Under the pieces are notes generated by a model. The model did not search any database, had not been told where the DNA came from, and was given only the letters and a program-made list of their open reading frames with translations. From assembly GCA_951640165.1 (NCBI GenBank), contig OX621244.1:12604001-12668000 (forward strand): a stretch of DNA of 64,000 nt. Reading direction: 5' to 3'. Shown here piece after piece: positions 54,201-64,000 of this stretch. The position numbers and the translations under genes are program-made. The DNA comes from Pseudoips prasinana (Eukaryota > Arthropoda > Insecta > Lepidoptera > Nolidae). Position 1 is the stretch's first letter. Each line of letters opens with the position of its first letter.

Positions 54201-54540
54201 GAAGTGGTTTGTTTGACAACATTTGGATCCGTAAGTGATCGCACTACAAGAAACATAACGGTGGTAAATCACCTTGGCACGCGGTCAATCTATGGATGGG
54301 TGACCGTCGAAGTGGTTTGTTTGACAACATTCGGATCCGTAAGTGATCGCACTACAGGTAACATAACGGCGGTAAAGCGCCTATGCACGCGGTCAATCCA
54401 TGGATGGGTGACCGTCAAAGTGGTACGTTGGCAACAGTTGGATCTGTATATGATCGCACTATGTACAGTTAACATAACGGCGGTAAAGCACCTAGGCACG
54501 CGGTCATTCTATAGGTGGGTGACCGTCAAATTATTATGTT
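51218..54540 (+). repeat. 5S-derived satellite, main part, about 30 units of 108-112 bp
   Basis: Consensus order: 'gtaagtgatcgcactacagg', 'taacataacggcggtaaagc', 'acctaggcacgcggtcaatc', 'tatagatgggtgaccgtcaa', 'agtggttcgtttgacaacag', 'ttggatct'. It follows the SINE at 63015-63110 ('gtaagtgatgggtgaggtta', '..ggctcgcggtccgtccata', '..gatgggtt', 'aaagtggttt'), whose head is 5S rRNA-like. Four consecutive units (about 52385-52816) are nearly identical 108-mers. A 220-bp dimer (112+108) repeats at 53247 and 53467. Since 108 is a multiple of 3, long frames (up to 406 codons) arise but are not genes. Confidence 0.85.
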
Positions 54541-54639
54541 TCCTAATATCTAATAGGTAATTGTTACGTTCATCCAATATAGACGGTAAAACAATTTTTT
54601 TTACTAAGGCAGCTAAACCTCGAAAATACCTGAAGCCAA

Positions 54640-54745
54640 ATTCCGTCTATTGCTGGTTCACAGAGAGATGCTGCACGTTTTTTCGTAGACGGGACGACTT
54701 CTGCGCACCCCACGGGATGGGATAGGGCGATATTAGTAGCCGTCA
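54640..54745 (-). mobile_element. RTE tail fragment, family G
   Basis: 'gggacgacttctgcgcaccc', 'cacgggatgggatagggcga' resemble 19840-19875 and 44890-44925. Confidence 0.5.
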
Positions 54746-54786
54746 ACCACACAGAAATTACAATTAATATATTAATTTATAATAAA

Positions 54787-55225
54787 CTAGCTGTGCCCCG
54801 CGGTTTTACCCGCGTTAAACTTTATAAATTATCACAGCTCCTCCCCCGTAGGTGATAGCGTGATAATATATCGGTCGGGTCAACATATAAGCCTATATGT
54901 TGACCCGACCTCTGAGTAATATTCATGCAAAATTTGAAGTAAATCTATGCAGTACTTTTTGAGTTTAACTAGGACATACATACAGATAAACAGACAACAA
55001 TTCTAAAAAATATATTTTTGGTTTTGATATCGATTATAGATGACGCCCCAAGTATCCTTTTTAAAAAATATTCAATGTACAGTTTTGACGTTTCTACGTT
55101 TTTATTATTATGTATAGATAAAAATAAATTTTTGGTTTTGTTATCGATTGTAGATGACGCCCCAAGTATCCTTTTAAAAAAATATTCAATGTACAGTTTT
55201 GACTTTTCTACGATTTTATTATAGA
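54787..55225 (-). mobile_element. Non-autonomous Helitron, 439 bp
   Basis: Minus strand starts TC after A at 55226 and ends with the hairpin 'acgcgggtaaaaccgcgggg', CACAG-CTAG, T. Same family as 686-988. The interior holds a duplicated segment of about 100 bp ('tagatgacgccccaagtatc' at 55036 and 55152) and an inverted pair 'gtcgggtcaacatata'/'tatatgttgacccgac' at 54875-54909. Confidence 0.85.
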
Positions 55226-55670
55226 TAGGGCAGGTATAACCATAAAATGGAATTAACTATTAATTTGCTTTTAGTTTCGGTTTTTACCATTATCAAAGTC
55301 TGATTAATAATTCAAATTACTAAATCTTATTTAAGTACCTTTGTGATTATGTACCAGTAAATTTACTGAACTAAATTTTAAGGACGAAACCATTAAAATT
55401 TAATCCTTTAATGCTTCATGAAAATGTATTAGGTATTTTAGGGACTCCTTAGGTTCTTAAGAAATAAGATACTATTTTAGAACCAAAATGTATTACAAAC
55501 TCAAAGGTAGGTATTAATCTAAAGACCCCGTGATACCTACAAATAAGCAATAAAAAAACAGTCTAAGTTTTTATTTAAACTTTTCAACGTTATTTTATGT
55601 TTTTATTTAATTTAGTAAGTCTTTATAATTGTTAAGTCAATACATAAAAAAATATAATAATATCCTGGGA
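55226..55670. other. AT-rich stretch, nothing recognised
   Basis: No supported feature. Confidence 0.4.
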
Positions 55671-55672
55671 CA

Positions 55673-55919
55673 TTATTTACACACGTCCATCTGATCCCAA
55701 ACTAAACAGAGTTTGTACTATGGAAACCAGATAACTGATATACCTACTACATATTCTATTTTTCTTTTCTAAATACATACTTATATAGATAAATAACACC
55801 CTCACTCAGTACAAACAGACATGTTCATGCACACATATTATGTGTCCTGGGTAGGAATCGAACCCACGACCTCCGGCATGAAAAGCAAGCATTTGCCAAC
55901 CACGCCAACCGGCCCGTCA
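55673..55919 (-). mobile_element. SINE, family D, full length
   Basis: Minus strand: 'gacgggccggttggcgtggt', B box 'gtgggttcgattcctaccca', 'ggacacataatatgtgtgca', 'tccatagtacaaactctgtt', 'gggatcagatggacgtgtgt' and 'aatgtcccaggatatta'. Confidence 0.9.
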
Positions 55920-55924
55920 AAATA

Positions 55925-56045
55925 TATACATACATAGACTCACGCCTGTTTCCCATAGGGCTAGGCAGAGACAACGGATTTCCATTTGTCACGATCTTTG
56001 CACACGTCTTTTGCCTCGATTACTGTCATTATATTCTTCATACAT
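55925..56045 (-). repeat. Interspersed repeat fragment, shared with 59555-59660
   Basis: 'gactcacgcctgtttcccat', 'gcagagacaacggatttcca', 'tttgtcacgatctttgcaca' and 'cgtcttttgcctcgattact' occur inverted at 59562-59655. Probably a LINE 3' end; family not identified. Confidence 0.65.
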
Positions 56046-56329
56046 GCTCGCCGGTTTAGGGTACTTCTGACCTGCCCTTTCTTGAGAACGTCCCATCAAA
56101 ATATTAGTTTTAATTTAAATATCTGTGAATTTACTAAATTGAAAACCTATACTTTTATAGATAGCGTTGGTATTTACAATTTATTGAATTGTACCACAAC
56201 TTAATTACTACAACGGATAAATATAGGGTAGCGAATAAAATCAAATTTAAATATTCCCACAAATGTTTCCATTACGTATACCTATGCTAACAAAAACTAT
56301 TTTATTAAATGCCGTGACCCCACATAAAT
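56046..56329. other. No gene recognised
   Basis: AT-rich; possible continuation of the repeat above to about 56100. Confidence 0.3.
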
Positions 56330-57260
56330 AAGGTAGGCCAATCAGGTTCTGCATCGCAACGAGAGCAAAACAACTACCCCAATTAAAATTGACATAGACA
56401 GCTCCCAGAAGGTGTCGCTTTTCGCATCATTCGCACGCGATCTCAGCAACGACGCCTGCTAATCGATACCATTAATTTTATTCTGTCGGATGTTGTTTGC
56501 TCAGAAAATATTCGCCAGTATTTTAATGAACCACAATCGCTGAGAAAATCCTGTCGCAAATAAGTAGCATCAAAGTCGATGTTTTAATGTCCTGCTTTCT
56601 TTTCCACTTATTTCACTCAACTTTTATATGTCTTTTTAGACAAATTCTTATCCTTAATTAAATCGTGAATTATTTTTATAAAATGCTTTTGAAACAAATT
56701 GGCTAAGTAATAGCGTTTTAAATGTAAACTCTAAAGGGGGGTAGATAAGTTTTGTGTGGGGTGCGTAATTAAAACAGACGCGTCGCGTCGTGCGACAGTC
56801 GTGAGGTGCATGGTGTCTTATCGGTTTGGTTTTAATTTGAAGCTGGCATGAGACACGCGAGCCGATCACGCGACGGAACGCATCGACGGGTATACTCGCG
56901 CTTTTTAAAATTATTCTTTTATATCGGTATCGAATGCTTTGCTTGCCAGCATTGTGCGCCGTATCGATTTAAAAATAATTATATCCGATATTTGATCGCG
57001 CGCCATTGCGTCGGACGTTGACACTTTAGTTTAAAAAAACACGTAACGATTGAGTAAGCATAGTTTATCAATCAAGCTGAAGAACACACAGGGGAACCCT
57101 TTTGTCCTTTTTTTTAGAGTTTGGACAAAGCAAACTTAGGAAATGAGATTTCACGTAACAGTTTTTTGGAACTAAGTTCTGGCTGCGTATCGGATTGTAA
57201 ATAATTAGCTCATTCAGCCGCACCTACTGGGACGCCGCCATTGTTTGTTTTGGTGGCAAG
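56330..57260. promoter_or_regulatory. CpG-rich, apparently unique block; possible host promoter or enhancer
   Basis: In a window where CpG is mostly confined to mobile elements, 56395-56475 and 56755-57060 contain many CG dinucleotides (for example 'gacgcgtcgcgtcgtgcgac', 'cgatcacgcgacggaacgca', 'gatcgcgcgccattgcgtcg') and share nothing with other repeats here. No frame over 75 codons and no clear splice sites. It may be a transcription start region or a conserved element of a host gene, or simply an unrecognised old repeat. Confidence 0.3.
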
Positions 57261-59400
57261 AAATTTTGGAAAAAATTATAGTCTTCCTTTTACGAATTGT
57301 GTGTTACGAATCATATTTATATGATATAAAAGAGACTTGCCATTTTTATATTTATTAATTCTCTCTTAGCTTACTATCTCCTGAAATTTTAAACTACAAA
57401 ACTGCTATGAAGGGGGCTAGCTACAGCCAATTTAGTTTCTTATGAAAGTTTTTAGCCAGAACACTGAGTATGGTTCAATTTCAATCACATTTTGAAGATA
57501 CTCATTGATGCAAAACAGTTTTCAACTACTTTTTCTTGACAGAAAAATAAAATTCATATTGCGTTAATTTTAATGCACAACTAGATATTTATAATAAAGT
57601 TTATAAATATAAACTTGATGATGGACACAGTAAAAAACTCCATTTTATTTTGATGGGTACTAGTAAGGTTTGGCGTGAAACGACAAAATAGCGGCTTATC
57701 AGCCTCTTAAGCTTCCATTACACGACTTAAGTTAATCTGAATTCAGTATTATTGCAGAATTTGGAGAAATTTATAGGTTATCAAGAGTTGAAGTAAATGT
57801 TTCTAATTCCATCATTAATTAGTCTCGTGGGGGATGGGGGAGCAAAGTTTAGCAATATACTATATTTTGAGCCATTTATTAGTGACAGATGTTAAAGCAA
57901 AGACATATATATTTAGCAACTAAAACTTTCTATAGTACGTACAATGTAATACACAATATAATAGTCTTAATTTAATATTCACCTATCAAAAATAAGTATG
58001 TCAGGATTAAAAGAATTGTAGAATTGCAAAGTGATTTTTACGTATAGAAACACAATACAATTCTTTTATATCTGACATACAAATAGCTATTTCATATACA
58101 AATGCCGAACTAATTCAAAAAAATGTAATTACCGATTCGGATACAGAAAAAAAAACAAATTAGAAGTATCTATTAACGGATGAACCACTTAATAGAATAA
58201 AGATATGTTTAAATCTCAAGAGTTAATATACTTTAAATGATAGCATTGTAAAAAAAGCATGATTAGATCGCACACACAAAAGTCGAGACGTACAAACTAA
58301 AGCAAGAAAAACTGCTCACGAAATTCTATCTCAAGTTCCCGGAACCAAAAAATTCAATTAAATCACCCTCCGTCAAAATATCAGATTGTTACCAACAGTA
58401 TATTCGTCGCAAGCTATTGTTTATTAATAAACTGCTACTTGAGTGTTGAAAAGACGTGGGAGATATTTGGAATGAATGTCGCTTAAGTTCTTTTAGCCCC
58501 GAGAAGTCACTGTAGTCACGAACATAGGGCGGAGGTTATTAGTTTACAAGTGTATCAGACGCCCCCTTTGTTTATTATTTACTCAAAGCTCCCGGGAGCA
58601 CAATATTGCTTCTCAACTCTTTCGGAAGTTTTGCAATTTATATCGTTTATCGATTGATGCCATCGTGTACATGCCCTCTTGAATATGTTTCGACGGACCG
58701 TCTCAACTGAGCCGTGTTGAAACCGATAATAGAGACACAGTCGTTACAAACATAAAATCCGACATAATAAAAATATTGAATTCTTACCTTAATATAGACA
58801 GAACCATTCAGATCAATGAAGAAATTTACGTCTAAAACTATATATTTCTATAATAAGACCTATAAATAATCTCTTCGACAATAACTTAAATAAGCTAGCT
58901 AAGTAACTAGAATCATTCGTTTCATAAATTAAATTTTATTTCTAAATGTTTTCATACAAGCCAATGAGCCAAGGGATAATTATTTATATATATATTACTA
59001 CCAACATGTTCTGGCTATTTATAACCGCTTTTTAAAATCTACGTGAATAAAAACCTTTTTTTATTATTATATATTTATTTATTATTATATATTATATTAT
59101 TTATACATGCTGAAAATATTATATTTTGAGTTTTAATATAGCATCATTTTCATAGCATTTGTATAGCATATGAAATCAATAAGACCTTGTTATGCAGGAA
59201 CGATCCACGAATCCAAAGGTAACGTATAATGGTGCCAACATGACAAAAAGGCCATTGAGAAATTATTATTACATCATAAGATCATTTTAGAAAGTCCCGA
59301 AATCGTCCTGAATATTGATTTATCAGATAAACGTTACGAAGGCCATATCTTATCATTGTACGATGAAACCATAACATTGTTACCAACAGAACACTATATT
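57261..59400. other. Long stretch, nothing recognised
   Basis: Mostly AT-rich. 58440-58740 is less AT-rich with several CG dinucleotides and no repeats. No exon defended. Confidence 0.35.
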
Positions 59401-59404
59401 TAAG

Positions 59405-59762
59405 AAGGAAGGTAAACTGGTTTGTTTGTCTAGTGGTTAGTGACTCTGACTGCTAAGCCAGAGGTCGTGAGTTCGATCCCCGCTCAGAAGAAATCTTTGG
59501 GCGTTGCGCCCAATTATTTGTTCTGTGTCTGGGTGTAATCTCTCTATCATATTTAAAATATAATGACAGTAATCGAGGCAAAAGACGTGTGCAAAGATCG
59601 TGACAAATGGAAATCCGTTGTCTCTGCCTACCCCTCTGGGAAACAGGCGTGAGTCTATGTATGTATGTATATTTAAAATATATACAAGTATGTTCGTCAG
59701 GTGTCTGCTTGCCATACTACAGGCTATGCTTAGTTTGGGAGTAGGTGGCAGTTGCCCCAAGA
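59405..59762 (+). mobile_element. Composite: SINE family E, repeat fragment, SINE D-like tail
   Basis: tRNA head 'ttgtctagtggttagtgact', B box 'gtgagttcgatccccgctca' and body 'ttatttgttctgtgtctggg'; then 59555-59660 equals 55925-56045 inverted; then 'ccatactacaggctatgctt', '..gttgccccaagata' at 59710-59762. The middle piece interrupts what looks like one SINE, so it is likely a nested insertion. Confidence 0.65.
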
Positions 59763-59769
59763 TATTTTT

Positions 59770-60154
59770 CGTAAGAATTGGCGAAAAATATTTTATTCAT
59801 TATTTTTATTTTGGCATGCTTGTAGATTGAGTTATTCGTACTTAACAGCGCTTTATTAGTAATACTAAGTCGGTACATAAGCTCTAATCACTTAAGTATT
59901 GCCTATAGTTCCTCCCTTATCCGAACAAGGTCTAGTGACCTTACTGATCTGGGATGTATTTTGCAAGCTGGCTTCCCCAGTCAAACTGCTCATAGAATGT
60001 AATAAAGCTATAGGTACCTTTTCTCAAAAAAATATCCTATTATTACCTTAATTTTGGCAAGCTGATGGACTGAATTATTCTACACAACTTGGTCTAGTTA
60101 GGACCGTAAAATTGAGATGTAAAGTCCATAATTATAGTAATTATTATTATATTA
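59770..60154. other. AT-rich stretch, nothing recognised
   Basis: No supported feature. Confidence 0.4.
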
Positions 60155-60395
60155 ATATCACACACGGCCATCTTATTTCAAACTAAGCAGAGTTTGTACT
60201 ATGGAAACCAGATAACTTATATACTCGTACTACATTTACTTCTTTTCTTTTGTAAATGCATACTTAAATTGATAATTACACTCAGACTCAAGACAAACAG
60301 ACATGTTGATGCACACAAATATCTGTCTTGGGTGGGAATCAAACCCACGAACTGCGGCGTGAAAGGGAAGCATTTATCCCACCAACCGGTCCGTC
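60155..60395 (-). mobile_element. SINE, family D
   Basis: Minus strand: 'gacggaccggttggtgggat', B-box region 'gtgggtttgattcccaccca', 'agacagatatttgtgtgcat', '..caaaagaaaagaagta' and 'tccatagtacaaactctgct'. Confidence 0.85.
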
Positions 60396-60399
60396 GAAT

Positions 60400-61044
60400 T
60401 TGTGAGAAATATTTGTCAAAAGACAACGCTAAATATATGTATAACCAATTAGATTATGTTAAATTTTAAAAATAGATAATGTATATGATAAGGTCAGTTC
60501 TATTTTGATATTGCCATCAAAACTTTTACTTTTACGTATGTTATTGTTGTATAAACCATAAACTCAACAGTATACTGAGACAGTATAAGTAATAAGACTC
60601 TCGTGGAAGCAAGTTCAAGAGGATCAAGAGCTTACAATAATTATTTGAAATAAAAACGTTGAAATATTATACTCAGACCGAATTTAGATATGTTCAAGAC
60701 ATTTTATGAGACTTAATCCAAGCTTAACTAAAATATGTGATTCAAAGAACGAGAAATATACAAATAAGAAATATACAATATTATATAAACAAGGTGTAAT
60801 AAAAATAGTAGATAAGAAGATTCATTTACCCATGAAACTGAACATCTAAAACTTTTTCTTGTATGTCATGAACTGTATGGTTAACTTAATTAAAAATTTA
60901 GGGGTTTTTATAAACATGATAATCAACTTGAGAAGTATTATTATTGTTAGCTTATATCTTAAAAGTATATACATATATATTAGTATAGTCTTTATAATGA
61001 TAATAATAATAAATAAAATTTAGGGTGCATCCAACTTTAGAAGT
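60400..61044. other. AT-rich stretch, nothing recognised
   Basis: No supported feature. Confidence 0.4.
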
Positions 61045-61333
61045 TGGCAGTCGTAGCCACCTTGATCAATAAACATATCCAATAAAATTAACTCATAAAC
61101 TAACTCGCTGAAATGAAACTATTGAAAGGCACATTGACATTGAGATTCTAATATCTAAACATTTTATGAGACTAAATGCTAGGTATGTTTATATATATTA
61201 CAAAACAAATAACGACAAAGCCACCTTTATTACACGCCAAGACCATAACAGTATTTCACATGATACTTGTCACGTTGCCACCGACATTTGACATTGCTCA
61301 TTAAGGCCGTCTAGTAAGAGTAGGGGCATGTTT
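61045..61333 (+). repeat. Direct repeat, left copy, flanking the 257-bp array
   Basis: Shares with 62664-62960 in the same order: 'acattgagattctaatatct', 'attttatgagactaaatgct', 'acaaaacaaataacgacaaa', '..acacgccaagaccataac', 'agtatttcacatgatacttg', 'tcacgttgccacc' and 'ggccgtctagtaag'. Divergence is visible, so the duplication is older than the array units. Confidence 0.8.
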
Positions 61334-61411
61334 TTGCCACTCACATATTATTAGACAGCTTTATAGAGGACTGATGACTAGCAAAGCTGGATGCATAAAG
61401 GGGTTATACAA

Positions 61412-62645
61412 CATCGAGTGAGCCAAATATGAGGACAGGGAACTGACAGTTCTACAACAGAGACATGAATACTTTATAGTAGAGATCAAACTACTAAAAG
61501 CAACGCTCAAACTGTCTGTAACACCTGGTTGTGGTTAATGTAACATCGAGCGAGCCAAATATGAGAAGAGGGAGATTATAGACACCTTGCTTAACCTACC
61601 TGCTACTAGAATACTTTATAGTGAGAGCAAACTAGTAAAAGCAAAACACACACTGCCCATAATATCTGGGTTAGGTCAGGTTGGGCGATCCAAATATGAG
61701 GAGAGGGAGATTATAGACACCTTGCTTAACCTATCTGCTACTAGAGTACTTTATAGTCGCGAGCAAAGCTCACACTTTCTGTAACATCTGGGATATGTAA
61801 GATCGAGCGAGCCAAATATGAGAAGAGGGAGATTATGGACACCTTGCTTAACCTACCTGCTACTAGAATACTTTATAGTGAGAGCAAACTAGTAAAAGCA
61901 AAACACACACTGCCCATAATATCTGGGTTAGGTCAGGTTGGGCGATCCAAATATGAGGAGAGGGAGATTATAGACACCTTGCTTAACCTATCTGCTACTA
62001 GAGTACTTTATAGTCGCGAGCAAAGCTCACACTTTCTGTAACATCTGGGATATGTAAGATCGAGCGAGCCAAATATGAGAAGAGGGAGATTATAGACACC
62101 TTGCTTAACCTACCTGCTACTAGAATACTTTATAGTGAGAGCAAACTAGTAAAAGCAAAACACACACTGCCCATAATATCTGGGTTAGGTCAGGTTGGGC
62201 GATCCAAATATGAGGAGAGGGAGATTATAGACACCTTGCTTAACCTATCTGCTACTAGAGTACTTTATAGTCGCGAGCAAAGCTCACACTTTCTGTAACA
62301 TCTGGGATATGTAAGATCGAGCGAGCCAAATATGAGAAGAGGGAGATTATAGACACCTTGCTTAACCTACCTGCTACTAGAATACTTTATAGTGAGAGCA
62401 AACTAGTAAAAGCAAAACACACACTGCCCATAATATCTGGGTTAGGTCAGGTTGGGCGATCCAAATATGAGGAGAGGGAGATTATAGACACCTTGCATAA
62501 CCTATCTGCTACTAGAGTACTTTATAGTCGCGAGCAAAGCTCACACTTTCCGTAACATCTGGGTTATGTAACATCGTGCGAGCCAAATATGAGTAGAGGG
62601 ATATTATAGATACTTTGATTAACATGTTTGCTACTAGAGCACTTT
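61412..62645 (+). repeat. 257-bp tandem array, four full units plus partial ends
   Basis: Full units start at 61544, 61801, 62058 and 62315 (catcgagcgagccaaatatg), with a degraded unit before and a partial one after 62572. Each is a dimer of two related halves (about 137 and 120 bp) sharing 'gggagattatagacaccttg' and '..ctactaga.tactttatag'. Each unit holds a frame of about 65 codons (EIIDTLLNL, ATRILYS, SREQSSHFL). The period is not a multiple of 3, so the frames cannot fuse. Probably a minisatellite rather than genes. Confidence 0.9.
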
Positions 62646-62663
62646 ATTTTTTTATTAGTTAGT

Positions 62664-62960
62664 TTACGTTAGCCGCCTTGTACCTCTATAATAAACAAGT
62701 CCAATAGTGTTAACTAATAAAATAACTCCTGATATAAAACCATTGGCTAACACGTCTACGGACATTGAGATTATAACATCTAGATATTTTATGAGACTTA
62801 AAGCTAGGCATAAAGTATACGAACAAAACAAATACCGACAAAGCTACCTTTATAACACGCCAAGATCATAACAGTATTTCACATTACTGTGATACATGTC
62901 ACGTTGCCACCGTCCAATGTCGACGCTCATTATGGCCGTCGAGTAAGGGTGAGTACATGT
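62664..62960 (+). repeat. Direct repeat, right copy, flanking the 257-bp array
   Basis: See 61045-61333. Same orientation, small indels (for example an extra 'actgtgat' near 62888). Confidence 0.8.
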
Positions 62961-63014
62961 GGTTTAGCCCTCCTATTAAATATTTGTTCTCTTAATACAT
63001 TTTATGGCAATGAA

Positions 63015-63310
63015 ATCTCATGGCTAAATGCTCTCACCACTTTGTAAGTGATGGGTGAGGTTAAGCAACTAGGCTCGCGGTCCGTCCATAGATGGGTTAA
63101 CACCAAAGTGGTTTAATTTCTAAGCGTTTCCGTACCTCGGAGAGCACGAAAAAGTGGTAGTCCTATACCTGACCTCATTTCGGTCATGTCGTTGATCATC
63201 CCATCAGATCATGAGAGTGATTGAATAGATAGTGCCCCTGTGTTTGAGCGCACACAGATGGCTCCATTGAGACTTTTGTGGCCGAAATTCAGGTAGGAGG
63301 AAATTATAAT
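63015..63310 (+). mobile_element. 5S rRNA-headed SINE sharing the family A body
   Basis: Head: 'atgctctcaccactttgtaa', 'gtgatgggtgaggttaagca', 'actaggctcgcggtccgtcc' and 'atagatgggttaacaccaaa', parallel to the 5S rRNA control region. Body from 63130: 'gtacctcggagagcacgaaa', 'gtcctatacctgacctcatt', 'catgagagtgattgaataga' and 'gtggccgaaattcaggtagg', as in the tRNA-headed family A. Confidence 0.75.
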
Positions 63311-64000
63311 CTCCGTTAAGATGATACAATTCTGAATTTCCATAGTTTGTTACTTAATTCGGATTCGTCCTTATTTCTCGGATAAACAACTCTAGTCAAA
63401 TACATTTGTTCAAAATTTTGAGTAACGACTGTGACTCGCCTCAGATTCAAAATAAGTAATCGGCTTTTGGACAATAAATACTGTTGTCATTCTTTGTACC
63501 ATATTTGTTATGTTTCGTTGCAAAGTTACTTACTGTATAATTTAAACTTTAATGAAAGTTAGTCTATGTAAAGTATTTATTCTTCGGTAGTACTTAAATG
63601 CAAATCAAAAAATCTTTTTTTGTACCTATTACAATACATATAATGCATACTCTAAGCAGAAACACTGATTTAAGAAATATATATAAAATATTATAATCTT
63701 AGCAGCAATTTAACTTTATGACGCATTGCTATTTATTTAAAAGTGGATTGTTTGCATAAATAAATTTGAGGCGTTGTATGTTCGAAATTCAAACGCACAA
63801 CCAACGAAAGCCAACGTACCCTACTTTTCTAGTAGCGAATTAATTTTTCATATGGATATTATTTTATTGATAAATATAAATTGATGAGTGATAAGTTCTT
63901 TTACGTACATTTGAAAACATCCCATTATTTTAATGTGAATAAAAAGTAATGAAAATAAAAACAATATAATAGATCAGTGTTTTTCAACCTTTTTCATAAC
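63311..64000. other. AT-rich stretch, nothing recognised
   Basis: No supported feature to the window end. Confidence 0.4.

Noticed and set aside
51218..54540. CRISPR-like regular repeats (also 20310-21480 and 61544-62571)
   Set aside because: Units are contiguous without spacers, no cas genes, and the sequence is eukaryotic.

Overview
The window looks like repeat-rich, gene-poor DNA of a butterfly or moth (Lepidoptera). The reasons are its AT-rich background, short Helitrons ending in a GC-rich hairpin plus CTAG, several tRNA-headed SINE families, RTE-type LINE tails ending in the 'ctgctggacaaagg' motif, an R1-clade LINE, a cecropia-type mariner, and short interstitial TTAGG runs. I found no convincing host protein-coding gene, tRNA gene or rRNA gene. 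The interval is probably intergenic or a long intron. The only candidate host regulatory region is the CpG-rich, apparently single-copy stretch near 56.3-57.3 kb.

Layout. 0-20 kb: SINEs (called families A-F here), Helitrons (2286-2985, 3408-4978, 7982-8159 and others), LINE tails and plain AT-rich DNA. 20.3-21.5 kb: a 19-bp minisatellite open in many frames. 21.7-25.9 kb: a nest of DNA elements, with a Tc1 relic, three copies of a short inverted-repeat element (two carrying a TTCGAC microsatellite, one split by another repeat) and a nearly complete mariner (23466-24747) with one nonsense codon in its transposase. 26-34 kb: SINEs, hairpins, MITEs and unremarkable AT-rich DNA.

34.8-40.9 kb: a nearly full-length R1-clade non-LTR retrotransposon. 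ORF1 has three zinc knuckles and one in-frame stop. ORF2 is intact, encoding endonuclease, reverse transcriptase and a C-terminal zinc knuckle. A poly(A) tail ends the element. 40.9-43.5 kb: two 3' ends of a Jockey/CR1-like LINE in opposite orientations.

46.8-54.5 kb: a satellite of about 108-112 bp units that appears to derive from a 5S rRNA-like SINE head. It is interrupted by an LTR retrotransposon (47238-51217) with 251-bp LTRs differing at one base and a GTAC target duplication taken from the satellite. That element encodes Gag and an aspartic protease but no recognisable reverse transcriptase or integrase.

54.8-64 kb: a Helitron, SINEs, the CpG-rich stretch, and at 61.0-63.0 kb a 257-bp tandem array between two diverged direct repeats, followed by a 5S-headed SINE. 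The elements do not form a pathway. Their relations are nesting and parasitism: the LTR element lies in the satellite, the mariner within an inverted repeat, and one repeat inside another.
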